A stretch of 64,000 nucleotides of DNA. Source: CAZIPN01 sp964541225. GTDB lineage: Bacteria > Actinomycetota > Coriobacteriia > Anaerosomatales > JAAXUF01. This document shows, in pieces, positions 42,501 through 51,700 of the stretch. The stretch lies in the NCBI GenBank assembly GCA_964541225.1, contig CAZIPN010000002.1, positions 62,001 through 126,000 on the forward strand. The letters run 5' to 3'. A program made the translations under genes and the position numbers. A model generated the notes under the pieces. That model made no database searches. It was not told the origin of the DNA and was given only the letters and a program-made list of their open reading frames with translations. Every line of letters starts with the position of its first letter. Within the stretch, counting starts at the first letter, position 1.

Positions 42501-42597
42501 ATGTCAGTTCCACCTTTCGAGTGCATTCGCCTCGGGCCGAGAAGGGCGTCGGTGAGTCGCACCACTAGGGCCGAGGTAGTCGAAGAACAGCCGACGC

Positions 42598-42605
42598 AGT
42601 ATAGC
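42598..42605 (-). promoter_or_regulatory. Extended -10 promoter element for rpsO
   Basis: TGCTATACT on the minus strand (TATACT at 42598-42603) is an extended -10 element about 100 bases upstream of rpsO. No good -35 box is seen, as is usual for extended -10 promoters. Confidence 0.5.
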
Positions 42606-42721
42606 ACAGGGCAAACGGGCGGCGGCACGAGGCCAAACCACGGGAGGGCGATCGTGCCAACGGCGTGTCGATGCGCGGAGGCGCGGGTGCACTGCGAGTC
42701 TGCTGCGCGCGGGTCGCGGCG

Positions 42722-43696
42722 CTAGCCCCGAGCGGACGCGTCGGGAGCGGATGCGGGCGACGAAGTGAGCCCGGGCACCTTGAGCGTGCGCGCGACATCC
42801 TCGGCAATTGCGGCCTTCAGGTCGTCGAGCGACGGGAAGGTGCGCTGGTCGCGCAGATGCTCCCAGAGTTTGAGCGTGATCGTCTGGCCGTACAGGTCGC
42901 CCTGGAAGCCGATGAGGTGTGCTTCAAGCGAGTCGGCCGCTTGCGGGAACATCGGCGGCGTACCCACCGAGATTGCCGCCACCCACCCCGAACCATCGGC
43001 AAGCTCAGCGCGTCCCGCATACACGCCATCACGCGGCATGGCGGCGTAGTGCATGGGGACGACGTTCGCCGTCGGGAAACCGAGCGATACGCCTTGTCCC
43101 CTTCCGCGATGTACGATCCCCGCGACTTCAGGATGCCCGCCGAGCAATGCGGTGGCCTCGGTGATCTGGCCTCCGCGGACGAGCTGCCTGATGCGAGTCG
43201 ATGTGACGGGGGCCTCGCCAGAGGTGATGAGGTCGTGCGGCACGACCTCGAAGTCCCGCTTCGCGCCGATGCTCTCAAGCGTGTACACGTCGCCTGATGC
43301 CATGCGGCCGAAGCGGAAGTCGCTGCCGACGTGCACGGCCTCGGGCGTGAGTGCCTCCAGCAGCACGTTGTCCAGAAACGCCTCAGGAGAGAGCCCCGCG
43401 AGGTTGGGCGTGAACGGCACGACCAGGATCGCATCGATGCCGGTGGTGCTCATGGTCTTGAGCTTGTCGGCAAGGGTGAGGAGCTGGGGCGCTGCGGTCT
43501 TGGGCGACACGACCTGGTCAGGATCGCGATCGAACGTAACTGCCACCGACTGGACGCCTCGTCGTGCTGCGTCCGCGGCGGTGTCTCGCAGGAGCGCCTG
43601 ATGTCCGATGTGCACACCATCAAAGACGCCGATGGCCACAACCGCGCGCCCAAGGGGCTCGGTTCCTGGCTGCCATGTGACGATGCGAGCGGGCAC
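42722..43696 (-). CDS. ribF: Bifunctional riboflavin kinase/FAD synthetase
   Basis: Converts riboflavin to FMN and then FAD. The 324-residue protein has the N-terminal adenylyltransferase (AIGVFDGVHIGHQALLR nucleotidyltransferase motif; VHVGSDFRFG) and the C-terminal flavokinase domain (GRGQGVSLGFPTANV, DGVYAGRAEL). Located after truB as in most Gram-positives, here with one intervening gene. It supplies the flavins needed by the many flavoproteins in the accessory region. Confidence 0.96.
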   Translation of the reverse strand: MPARIVTWQPGTEPLGRAVVAIGVFDGVHIGHQALLRDTAADAARRGVQSVAVTFDRDPDQVVSPKTAAPQLLTLADKLKTMSTTGIDAILVVPFTPNLAGLSPEAFLDNVLLEALTPEAVHVGSDFRFGRMASGDVYTLESIGAKRDFEVVPHDLITSGEAPVTSTRIRQLVRGGQITEATALLGGHPEVAGIVHRGRGQGVSLGFPTANVVPMHYAAMPRDGVYAGRAELADGSGWVAAISVGTPPMFPQAADSLEAHLIGFQGDLYGQTITLKLWEHLRDQRTFPSLDDLKAAIAEDVARTLKVPGLTSSPASAPDASARG

Positions 43697-43717
43697 GTGA
43701 GTCTCCGAACGTCGGGG

Positions 43718-44541
43718 CTAGTGGTTCACGAGCGCAGCATAGAGCTGCAAGGACAGGGCGACCACGATCGGGATGAGCAACACGATAATCAATGCCCAAA
43801 CGACGGCCTGCGGTTGTCTCCACCAGGCGACGTGCTCGGGAGGCCACGGCGCTGGAGGCGGACCTGCCGAGGGCGGGCGCGGTGCGGGCGGCAGGAGCGG
43901 GCCTCTGGGCGCGCTACCAGGAGGGGTCGGCGGACGTAGGGACGCGACGTCTGGCGGGGGCACTCCTGCAAGCGCAGTTCGTGCCTCGGCGGCCNNNNNN
44001 NNNNNNNNNNNNNNNNNNNNNNNNNNNNNNNNNNNNNNNNNNNNNNNNNNNNNNNNNNNNNNNNNNNNNNNNNNNNNNNNNNNNNNNNNNNNNNGGACGC
44101 GACGTCTGGCGGGGGCACTCCTGCAAGCGCAGTTCGTGCCTCGGCGGCCTGGTCCGGAGGCACAAGCAGCGTGAACGTGCGGTCGATGGCGCCGTACGCT
44201 GGCCGAAACGCTGGCATTTCCTCTGGTGGATATGGATCCCACGCGTACGAGATTCCGGCGGCATCGAGTGCCGACGTGATCGCGAAGGCCCCGGTGCCAG
44301 CGATGGATGTCATGCCGGACAGGCGTATCGAGTCAAACACGGCCACCCAGTTGCTGGTGTCTGCGACGTGCGACTCGCTGACGTCGGCGCGGCGCGGCTC
44401 CTTGCGGCCGACGTTGTCAGCGGCGTGCTGGGCAGTCTCGAGCGCGGCAGGGTCGTCGATGAGCTCGTCATCAGCACTGCCGAGCTGATTCCACTTCTCT
44501 GCGAGCTTGGCGCCGAGGGAACCCTCGTAGAAGAGCGGCAC
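43718..44541 (-). CDS. DUF2007-like membrane-anchored protein, split by assembly gap
   Basis: The N-terminal part (about residues 62-140) has the look of a DUF2007-type domain (VAVFDSIRLSGM, ALDAAGISYAWDPYPPEEMP, FTLLVPPDQAAEARTAL). A Pro-rich linker and one C-terminal transmembrane helix (AVVWALIIVLLIPIVVALSL) follow. A 100-N gap (43995-44094) with 55-bp duplicated flanks interrupts it; removing the Ns and one copy rejoins the frame exactly and gives 222 residues. The GTG at 44539-44541 has AAGGAG upstream and lies three bases after truB. Function unknown; possibly envelope-associated. Confidence 0.75.
43940..44149. other. Assembly gap 2 (100 N) with 55-bp duplicated flanks
   Basis: N run at 43995-44094. 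Bases 43940-43994 are identical to 44095-44149. Collapsing the duplication restores one continuous frame. Confidence 0.95.
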
Positions 44542-44544
44542 GCG

Positions 44545-45507
44545 TCACACTCCTTTCGCGACGGCGCCAGGGATGACGGTCTGCGGCGTGAGCTGTCCGC
44601 CTTCAGCAGCATAGACGCCGAGCAGCGCTCCGTCATGCGCGACTGCCACGAACTGCGGCTCCCGGTCGGTGTGCGGCTTGGCGGGGGCCGGGAGCGGCGA
44701 GCGCGTGGTCACTGCTGCGGGGATCGCGGCTCCAGTGGCCGCACGCGCCGCGGTCTCGGCATCGACGTGCACGATGGGCAAGCCGAGCGCAGCAAGCGGA
44801 TCGGCGAAGAGCGCGCGTACGTCGGATGTGGCCTCGACTTCCTCAAGAGTGTGCGCACCCGCGAGGGTGAGCGTGCCTGCGTGGGTGCGCCGAAGCGCCC
44901 CGAGGTGTGCAGCAGTGTCAAGCGCACATCCTAGGTCGCGGGCGAGCGCACGGATGTAGGTGCCTTTCGAGACCGTGAACTCTGCATCCCACGTGCAACC
45001 GTCGGAGCAGTCGACACCAAGCAACGTGGCTGAGTCAATACGAATCGCGCGCGGCTCGAGTTGAAGCGCTTCGCCTTTGCGTGCTGCCGCGTATGCGGTG
45101 ACGCCTCCACGCTTGATCGCCGAGAATGCGGGCGGGACTTGCTCGTGGGTGCCAACCAATGCCTCGATCGTACCTCTCGCAAAGAATGGGTCACCCACCT
45201 CATCGGGCACGTGTGCCGTTCTCGTCACTTCGCCGTCGGCGTCGTCGGTGTTGGTCTCGGCGCCAAAGACGATGCGTGCCTCATAGGTCTTCTCTGCCGA
45301 GGTAAGGTAGGGCGCCAGACGAGTGGCGGGGCCAACGAGTACCACTAGGAGTCCGGTGGCCATGGGATCGAGGGTTCCGGCGTGGCCGACTCGGCGCTCA
45401 CCCGTGACGCGCCGCACGCGCCCAACGACGTCGTGGCTGGTCATTCCAGCTGGCTTGTCGATGACGAGGATTCCCGAGAGGTCGGTGGCTCCTCGGCGGG
45501 TCCTCAC
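44545..45507 (-). CDS. truB: tRNA pseudouridine(55) synthase TruB
   Basis: Makes pseudouridine 55 in tRNA T-loops. The 320-residue enzyme has the catalytic Asp47 in GHAGTLDPMATGLL and the motif KTYEARIVFGAETNTDDADG; SKGTYIRALARDLG and a C-terminal PUA-like domain follow. It starts with a GTG at 45505-45507 that overlaps the nrnA stop, indicating coupled translation. Confidence 0.96.
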   Translation of the reverse strand: MRTRRGATDLSGILVIDKPAGMTSHDVVGRVRRVTGERRVGHAGTLDPMATGLLVVLVGPATRLAPYLTSAEKTYEARIVFGAETNTDDADGEVTRTAHVPDEVGDPFFARGTIEALVGTHEQVPPAFSAIKRGGVTAYAAARKGEALQLEPRAIRIDSATLLGVDCSDGCTWDAEFTVSKGTYIRALARDLGCALDTAAHLGALRRTHAGTLTLAGAHTLEEVEATSDVRALFADPLAALGLPIVHVDAETAARAATGAAIPAAVTTRSPLPAPAKPHTDREPQFVAVAHDGALLGVYAAEGGQLTPQTVIPGAVAKGV

Positions 45508-46472
45508 GCGATTCCGCCTCCAGGCAACAGCGGGAGGAGCTGAGGCAGCAACTCGGCAATCGTACCCGTGAACGTGAATCCGGCGGCAGCGCGGTGTCCC
45601 CCACCGTCGAAACGTCGAGCGATGGTGCCGACATCGAAGCCGGTCTTCGCGCGCAAGTTCACGCGGACTTCGTCACCCTTTTGACGCAGAAGCAGCGCCA
45701 CGTCGATTCCGCCGAGAACGCGCACGGCGTCCGGCAGCGTCTCGGATTCTTCCGGCAAGACGCCGAGTTCGGCGAAGTCCTCGTCGTCAACCCAGGCGTA
45801 GGCGACGTGTCCGCCGTTGACCAGCGTGAGGCGACACATCGCGCGAGCCTCAATATCGAGTGAAGCTTTCGAGCGGTTCTGGTATGCCTGGCGGGCGGCC
45901 TCAGCAGGGTTCACCCCCGCGGCGAGCATCTCAGCAGCGTCACGAAATGCCTGCTCAGAGGTGTTGTCGTAGGAGAAGCGGCCTGTGTCTGTGAGAAGAC
46001 CGGTGTAGCAGCACAGTGCGACATCGGCGCTTGGGATCTCCTCCAGGGCGCGCGCGACTTCCCACACGATCTGGCCGGCAGCAGCTGCGGCGGGGTTAAG
46101 AACAGCGACAGTGCCGAAGGGTTCGGCATCGGGGTGGTGGTCGATGACGATCACGGTGTTCGCGCCGCGCATGAGCGGCTCGGCGGCTCCGAGGCGCTCG
46201 GGGTTCGGCGTGTCCACGGCGACGAAAACGTCCGGCGCTTCGAGTTGCTCGGCGGCGACGAAGAGTCCGAAGCCAGGCAGCCACGAGTAGGTAGACGGGG
46301 CCGGCTCGGGATCGGCAAGCGTGGGCACGGCCGCGATTCCGACTTCGCGAAGCGCGAGCGTCATGCCCAGCGTCGAGCCCATCGCGTCGCCGTCAGGCCG
46401 AATGTGGCCGCAGACCACGACCGAGGTCGCCTTGCGAAGGGCGACGATGGCGTGGTGATGCGCGGCGTCCAC
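45504..46472 (-). CDS. nrnA: DHH/DHHA1 bifunctional nanoRNase/pAp phosphatase (NrnA-like)
   Basis: A 322-residue DHH-family phosphoesterase. Metal-binding motifs H23-x-R-x-D27-x-D29 (GHIRPDGDAMGS) and IDHHPDAEPFG lie in the N-terminal half; the DHHA1 motif GGGHRAAAG is near residue 300. NrnA orthologues degrade 2-5-mer RNA and dephosphorylate pAp. It sits between rbfA and truB, as in Firmicutes and actinobacteria. Confidence 0.93.
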   Translation of the reverse strand: MDAAHHHAIVALRKATSVVVCGHIRPDGDAMGSTLGMTLALREVGIAAVPTLADPEPAPSTYSWLPGFGLFVAAEQLEAPDVFVAVDTPNPERLGAAEPLMRGANTVIVIDHHPDAEPFGTVAVLNPAAAAAGQIVWEVARALEEIPSADVALCCYTGLLTDTGRFSYDNTSEQAFRDAAEMLAAGVNPAEAARQAYQNRSKASLDIEARAMCRLTLVNGGHVAYAWVDDEDFAELGVLPEESETLPDAVRVLGGIDVALLLRQKGDEVRVNLRAKTGFDVGTIARRFDGGGHRAAAGFTFTGTIAELLPQLLPLLPGGGIA

Positions 46473-46478
46473 GAAGGT

Positions 46479-46940
46479 TCACTCCCCGTCCACGTCGTTG
46501 GCGGCATTCGTGGGAGCGTCGACACTAGCGGCATCGGTGGCGATGTCAGCCGCGACGCTGGGCGCGGGTTCTTCGGCATGCTCCGTGCGTTCGGTCACAA
46601 GCGTGGGCGGAACCGCACGCAACGCCTCGTCGATGCGCATGCCGGAATCGACCGACTCATCGATGTAGAAGCGCAGCTCGGGCGTGACTCGCCACCCGAG
46701 TGCGTGGCCGAGAAGCGAGCGCAGACGGCCCTTCGCCGACTCAAGCCCGGCCATGACTTCGTCGTAGCGGCCGGGATCGGTGCTCACGAAGACGATGAGC
46801 ACCGAGCGATCAGGACTGACCTCGGCGCCGGTGACCGTGACGAACTCGACCCGCGGGTCAGAAATCTCGTTGACCAGCAGTGACGCGACGACCTCTCGCG
46901 CCTGCTCGTTGAGCCTGCGGGTGTTTGGGGTCTGCTTCAT
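46479..46940 (-). CDS. rbfA: 30S ribosome-binding factor RbfA
   Basis: Small KH-like cold-shock and 16S rRNA maturation factor. The core (RRLNEQAREVVASLLVNEISDPR, ESAKGRLRSLLGHALGWRVTPELRFYID) covers residues 8 to about 115. An acidic/Ala-rich tail of about 35 residues ends the 153-residue protein. It follows infB by 30 bases, the standard order. Confidence 0.95.
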   Translation of the reverse strand: MKQTPNTRRLNEQAREVVASLLVNEISDPRVEFVTVTGAEVSPDRSVLIVFVSTDPGRYDEVMAGLESAKGRLRSLLGHALGWRVTPELRFYIDESVDSGMRIDEALRAVPPTLVTERTEHAEEPAPSVAADIATDAASVDAPTNAANDVDGE

Positions 46941-46970
46941 GGCGGTGCCTTCTTTGCGGAAGTGGGGTGG

Positions 46971-49517
46971 CTATACCTCGCGTGCGACTTCGATGACCTT
47001 GTAGCCTTCGATGATGTCACCTTGCTTGAGGTCCTGGAATCCTTCGATGCCGATACCGCATTCGTAGCCCTGCTTGACCGACTTCACGTCCTCTTTGAAG
47101 CGGCGCAACGAATGGATTGTTCCGTCGAAGACGATGGTGCCGTCTCGTACGATGCGCACCTTGTCGTCGCGGTTGATCTCGCCGTCTTGGACGTAGCAAC
47201 CTGCGATGACGCCAGCCTTGGGGACCCGGAAGAGCTCGCGAATCTCTGCGGTCGCGGTGTCTTCCTCGATGAATTCCGGTGACAGCATGCCGACGCGCGC
47301 GGCGTTGATGTCCTCGATAGCCTGGTAGATGACGCGGTACAGTCGAACGTCGACGCCGTCTTCCTCGGCAAGTGCCTTGGCCTTGGGCTGAGGACGCACG
47401 TTGAAGCCGATGACGATCGCATCCGACGCATCGGCGAGCGTGATATCGCTTTCCGAAATTGCGCCAACTGCCGAGTGAATGACGTTGATGTGCACTTCGG
47501 TCTGATCCATCTTGTCGAGCGCATCGCGGAGCGCCTCGATGGAGCCTTGGACGTCCGCCTTGACGACGAGGTTGAGGTCCTTGAGTTCACCCTCGCTGAT
47601 GCGCGCGAAGAGGTCGTCGAGCGAGACATGGACCTTCTTCTCCTGCGCGAGCAGCCGCTGCTTGAGCGAGCGCTCCTCGGCGAGATTGCGTGCGTCGCGC
47701 TCGTCTGCAAAGACGCGGAACTCGTCACCGGCGCTCGGCACGCTAGACAGACCCTGGATTTCGACCGGATCGGCCGGGCGCGCCTCAGTGACAGCATCGC
47801 CTTTCGGACTGACAAGCGCGCGGACGCGGCCGTACGCGGTACCAGCCACGATCGAGTCACCGACGTGCAGGGTACCGCGCTGCACGAGCACGGTCGTCAC
47901 GGGACCGCGACCTTTGTCGAGCTTGGCCTCGATCACGACGCCGCTTGCGGTGGCATCAGGGTTCGCCTTGAGTTCCAGTATGTCGGCCTGCAAGAGAATC
48001 ATCTCGAGGAGATCGTCGATGTGCAGGCGTTTCTTGGCACTCACGTTCACGAAGATGTTGGTACCGCCCCAGTCCTCAGGCACGATCTCGTACTCGGTGA
48101 GCATCTGGCGGACCTGCTCGGGGTTCGCGCCTTCTTTGTCGATCTTGTTGACCGCCACGATGATCGGCACGTCGGCGGCCTTTGCGTGGTGGATGGCCTC
48201 GATGGTTTGCGGCATGACACCGTCGTCGGCGGCAACCACTAGCACGACCACATCAGTGGCGTTGGCGCCGCGAGCGCGCATCGCGGTAAACGCCTCGTGG
48301 CCCGGGGTGTCGATGAAGGTGATCTGCTTGCCGTCCTTGACGACAACCGATGCACCGATGTGCTGCGTGATGCCGCCCGCTTCTGTTGCCGCGACACCTG
48401 TCTCTCGGATTGCGTCGAGAAGCGACGTCTTGCCGTGGTCGACATGGCCCATGACCGTGACGACCGGCGGACGGGCTTTGAGGTCCTCGGGCTCGTCGTG
48501 GAAGACGAACGCGGCTTCGGTAGCAACTTCCGGCGAGACAATCCGGACTTCTCGGCCGAGGTCCTCGCCGATAATCTCGATGGTGTCGGTCATCATCGGC
48601 TGGTTGACGGTGAGTGGCGTGCCGAGCAAAAAGAGGCGCTTAATGACGTCGTTTGCAGGCACGCCGAGGGCCTCGGCGAATTCGCCGACCGTCACACCTT
48701 CGCTGACACTCACCGCTTCCCCGCCCACAGGGAGTTCGACATCGGTGGCAGCCTCGTGGTGATGCGCTTCTTCGACTTCGACGCCGACGGGCTTCTTGTG
48801 CTTCTTCTTCTTGCGAGTGCTCTCAGCTGCTGCGGCCACTGCCTGCTTCGCTTCGTCGAGGACCTTCTGCCGCTGAATCTCTTCAGCCTCGACCGCCATC
48901 TTGCGGTAGCGGTCCTCTTCATCCTTGTTGAGCATCTCGGCTTCTTCGGCCTGCAGCCGGTCGCGCTCAGCGGCGATTGCTGCCTCAAGAGAGGCACGCG
49001 CGTCGGTGGGCTTCTCGGCGGCTGTGGCTGGAGCAGCGGTCTTGGCGGCGACCTTGGTCGTCGGCTTGGCGGGGGCCGCTGGCGCCGCCGCCTCGGGCGC
49101 GTCTGCGGGCGCTACTGCGGGAGCCGGAGCTGAAACAGTCGACGCCTCGCGCGCGGCCTCTTGTTCCGCGCGGCGACGCTCGGCCTCCTCGGCACGTGCG
49201 CGCTGCTCCTCGTCACGACGACGGCGTTCTTCCTCCTCCGCGCGGCGACGTTCATCCTCAGCGGCCTTGCGCTCGGCTTCCTCGGCGGCAAGACGCTCGG
49301 CCTCGGCAGCATCGGCTTTGGCACGCTCCTCAGCAAGCTGGGCTTGGCGCTCGGCGATCTCCGGGCCGAGCTGCTTGCGAATCTTGTCCACATACGCGTC
49401 AACCAGCGTTGAGGCGTGATTCTTGGCGGGGATCTTCAGCTCGGCAAGGCGGTCAAGGAGTTCCTTGCTCGTCATGCCGAACTCTTTCGCCAACTCGTGG
49501 ACTCTCATTGCGGGCAT
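46971..49517 (-). CDS. infB: Translation initiation factor IF-2
   Basis: GTPase that places initiator tRNA on the 30S subunit. The 848-residue protein starts with IF2_N domain MRVHELAKEFGMTSKELLDRL. It has a long charged Glu/Arg/Ala-rich region (about residues 55-235) typical of actinobacterial IF-2, and a second IF2_N-like segment near 275. The G domain begins with GHVDHGKT (357-364), then domains II-IV. The ATG at 49515-49517 or the ATG three codons later could start translation. It lies four bases after the ylxR stop. Confidence 0.97.
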   Translation of the reverse strand: MPAMRVHELAKEFGMTSKELLDRLAELKIPAKNHASTLVDAYVDKIRKQLGPEIAERQAQLAEERAKADAAEAERLAAEEAERKAAEDERRRAEEEERRRRDEEQRARAEEAERRRAEQEAAREASTVSAPAPAVAPADAPEAAAPAAPAKPTTKVAAKTAAPATAAEKPTDARASLEAAIAAERDRLQAEEAEMLNKDEEDRYRKMAVEAEEIQRQKVLDEAKQAVAAAAESTRKKKKHKKPVGVEVEEAHHHEAATDVELPVGGEAVSVSEGVTVGEFAEALGVPANDVIKRLFLLGTPLTVNQPMMTDTIEIIGEDLGREVRIVSPEVATEAAFVFHDEPEDLKARPPVVTVMGHVDHGKTSLLDAIRETGVAATEAGGITQHIGASVVVKDGKQITFIDTPGHEAFTAMRARGANATDVVVLVVAADDGVMPQTIEAIHHAKAADVPIIVAVNKIDKEGANPEQVRQMLTEYEIVPEDWGGTNIFVNVSAKKRLHIDDLLEMILLQADILELKANPDATASGVVIEAKLDKGRGPVTTVLVQRGTLHVGDSIVAGTAYGRVRALVSPKGDAVTEARPADPVEIQGLSSVPSAGDEFRVFADERDARNLAEERSLKQRLLAQEKKVHVSLDDLFARISEGELKDLNLVVKADVQGSIEALRDALDKMDQTEVHINVIHSAVGAISESDITLADASDAIVIGFNVRPQPKAKALAEEDGVDVRLYRVIYQAIEDINAARVGMLSPEFIEEDTATAEIRELFRVPKAGVIAGCYVQDGEINRDDKVRIVRDGTIVFDGTIHSLRRFKEDVKSVKQGYECGIGIEGFQDLKQGDIIEGYKVIEVAREV

Positions 49518-49521
49518 AGGT

Positions 49522-49821
49522 TCACCGTCCTGTATTCGAGCTGCTCAGTGCGGCAAGCAGCTCGTCGAAGTCTCGTCGCAACCGGTCGTAGTCATCGTCT
49601 AGCAGAGTCACCCTGAGTGCAGCATCCAGCCGCCGCTTCTGGCGGGCGGCATCGAAGCACTCGGGACGTGCGCACACATACGCCCCGCGCCCGTTGGCTT
49701 TGCCCGTCGGGTCAATGACAACGTGACCGTCGGGGGTGCGAACCACTCTGACGAAATCGCGCTTGTCGTCGGTGGTGCGACACGCCACACAGGTGCGAAT
49801 GGGGGTTTTGCGCGCCTTCAT
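49522..49821 (-). CDS. ylxR: YlxR family RNA-binding protein
   Basis: A 99-residue DUF448 protein with the characteristic CVACRTTDDKRDFVRVVR and GRGAYVCARPECFDAA stretches, where the Cys residues form a putative metal or structural site. YlxR binds RNA and is nucleoid-associated in some bacteria. Its ATG overlaps the nusA stop (TGATG); a GTG one codon upstream is the alternative. It keeps the canonical nusA-ylxR-infB order. Confidence 0.94.
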   Translation of the reverse strand: MKARKTPIRTCVACRTTDDKRDFVRVVRTPDGHVVIDPTGKANGRGAYVCARPECFDAARQKRRLDAALRVTLLDDDYDRLRRDFDELLAALSSSNTGR

Positions 49822-50984
49822 CACTCGGCGGCGGCCTCCTTGTCGTGGATCCCACAGTAGAAGCTTCCGGGGCGCGCCTGGTTGCGACAGCGCACTCCGG
49901 TAGACGTGACGGCGACGCAGCGGCCGTCGAATTCCTCAGTTGCAGCGGCGGACGAACCAGCGTGTGAAGTTGCTGGCTGGTAGAGGCCCTGCTCGGCAGC
50001 GACCGACGCGCTCTTGATGTCGATGCGCCAGCCGGTGAGCTTGGCCGCGAGCCGCGCGTTCTGACCCTCTTTGCCGATGGCAAGCGAGAGCTGATCGTCA
50101 GGCACGATGACCGTCGCTGTGTGGGTTTCCTCGTCGATGAGCGCGCGATCGACCTTGGCTGGCGAAAGCGCCATCGCCACGTAGCTAGCCGGTGTCTCCG
50201 ACCACGGCACTACATCGATGCGCTCGCCGCGAAGCTCGCTCACGATCATGCGCACGCGGCTGCCCTTTGGGCCGACGCACGCCCCGACGGGATCGAGGCC
50301 GGACTCTCGGCTCGAGACAGCGACTTTGGAGCGCATGCCTGGCTCGCGCGCCACGCTCTTGATCTCGACGATGCCGTCGTAGACCTCAGGCACCTCGATC
50401 TCGAAGAGGCGACGGATGAGTCCGGGGTGCGTGCGCGACACCACGATCGACGGCTCGTTGGAGGTCTTGCGCACGTCGATGATATAGGCCTTGATGCGTT
50501 GGTTGTGATCGTAGCGCTCGTTGCCTGGCTGCTCACTCGGCGGGAGAAGTGCCTCAACGCCTTCGCGCAGCTTGATGAGGGTGTATCGGCTGTCGCTCTG
50601 CTGAACGGTGCCGGTCACCGACTCGCCGATGCGGTCGGCGTACTCGTCGAAGATGCGCTCGCGTTCGGCCTCTCGAATGATCGAGCCGATCACGTTCTTG
50701 GCGTTCTGCGCGGCGATGCGGCTCACATCCGGTGGCGTGACGTCTCGCTCTTCGTAGCTCTCGGCCTCGCCGGTCTCCTCGTCGATCTCGCCTATGGGCA
50801 GCAGCTCGTATACGTAGATGCGGCCCGATTCGCGATCGATCGTCACGCGGACGTTGTTCTCGAGATCCAGAATGCGCTGGTAGGTACCCGCAAGCGACTG
50901 CTCGAGCTTATCGAGCATCTGGTACTCGTCGACGTTTTTCTCGTGCGCCAACTGCCGCAGCGCTTCCATAAGCTCGGAGCTCAT
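49821..50984 (-). CDS. nusA: Transcription factor NusA with C-terminal CCCH extension
   Basis: Pausing/termination/antitermination factor. The 387-residue protein has the N-terminal RNA-polymerase-binding domain, an S1 domain near residues 125-200 and two KH domains (VGACVGPKGSRVRMIVSELRGERID; LAIGKEGQNARLAAKLTGWRIDI). After the second KH domain a linker leads to residues 353-387 with C356-x9-C366-x10-C377-x2-H380. Such a metal-binding finger is not part of standard NusA (E. coli has acidic repeats instead). The ATG at 50982-50984 overlaps the rimP stop. The rest is canonical. Confidence 0.95.
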   Translation of the reverse strand: MSSELMEALRQLAHEKNVDEYQMLDKLEQSLAGTYQRILDLENNVRVTIDRESGRIYVYELLPIGEIDEETGEAESYEERDVTPPDVSRIAAQNAKNVIGSIIREAERERIFDEYADRIGESVTGTVQQSDSRYTLIKLREGVEALLPPSEQPGNERYDHNQRIKAYIIDVRKTSNEPSIVVSRTHPGLIRRLFEIEVPEVYDGIVEIKSVAREPGMRSKVAVSSRESGLDPVGACVGPKGSRVRMIVSELRGERIDVVPWSETPASYVAMALSPAKVDRALIDEETHTATVIVPDDQLSLAIGKEGQNARLAAKLTGWRIDIKSASVAAEQGLYQPATSHAGSSAAATEEFDGRCVAVTSTGVRCRNQARPGSFYCGIHDKEAAAE

Positions 50985-51469
50985 GCCGACTGCTCCTTTC
51001 GTCTGCCAAAATCGACGACGCCTTTGAGGCGCGCCTTTGAGATGGTGTCGTATGCAATTGCAACGCGTCTTCCATCAGCCGTGAGAATGACGTCGTCGCC
51101 TTCCATGCCGAGCAGCTCGCCCGTCCATGACGTGCGTTTCTCGTAGCCTTTGGCCTTGATGGTGACCGTCTGGCCGATGAAGCGTGTGAAATCCCCGCGC
51201 TTTGTGAGTGGACGATCGATGCCAGGCGAGCTGACCTCAAGCGTGTAGGGATGCGAGAACGGCTCGGCCTCATCGATGATCGCCGAGACCCACGCATTCG
51301 CCGAGGCGATTGCGTCGATGTCGATCCCCTGATCGGAGTCGAGCAGCACTCGGAGGACAGGCATGCCTCGACCACCAACCTGCTCAATGGCGACCAGCTC
51401 AAGTCCGCGAGCCGCGGCCTCAGGTTCGAGCGCCTCGGTCAACCGATCTATGAGCTCCGTCTTCTGCAT
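50981..51469 (-). CDS. rimP: Ribosome maturation factor RimP
   Basis: Cytoplasmic 30S maturation factor of 162 residues: ELVAIEQVGGRGMPVLRVLLD and SHPYTLEVSSPGIDRPLTKRGDFTRFIG are the signature strands, followed by an SH3-like C-terminal domain. The ATG at 51467-51469 has AGGAGG eight bases upstream; a GTG three codons earlier overlaps that site and is unlikely. It heads the nusA operon and overlaps nusA by four bases. Confidence 0.95.
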   Translation of the reverse strand: MQKTELIDRLTEALEPEAAARGLELVAIEQVGGRGMPVLRVLLDSDQGIDIDAIASANAWVSAIIDEAEPFSHPYTLEVSSPGIDRPLTKRGDFTRFIGQTVTIKAKGYEKRTSWTGELLGMEGDDVILTADGRRVAIAYDTISKARLKGVVDFGRRKEQSA

Positions 51470-51493
51470 GCCTGACACCTCCTTTCTCTACAG

Positions 51494-51523
51494 AACAAAA
51501 GAAGCGAGCGTAAGCCCACTTCT
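51494..51523 (-). terminator. Terminator-like hairpin in the rimP-nusA leader
   Basis: On the minus strand a 10-bp stem (AGAAGTGGGC with GCTCGCTTCT, two G-U pairs), loop TTAC, followed by TTTGTT. It lies 24 bases before the rimP start and downstream of the operon's promoter, so it would work as a transcription attenuator rather than an end-of-gene terminator. Confidence 0.6.
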
Positions 51524-51554
51524 CGCGAGATGGCATGTTTCCCGTTCAGGGGCG

Positions 51555-51582
51555 ATTCTAGCACACCCGCCGAGGGGCACAA
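51555..51582 (-). promoter_or_regulatory. Promoter of the rimP-nusA-infB operon
   Basis: Minus strand: TTGTGC (51577-51582), 16-base spacer, TAGAAT (51555-51560) with an extended TG one base before it. It lies about 86 bases upstream of rimP, with the leader hairpin in between. Confidence 0.6.
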
Positions 51583-51700
51583 GGCGCCCTCAGACCGCCT
51601 AGCGCCGGCTGAGCGGGCGGGTCTGGCGCAGGCGCCACCGCGTGGTCGTTTTGGGTATGTGCACCCTTGTAGAAGGATGCACAGGCGAAGGGATCGCGCC

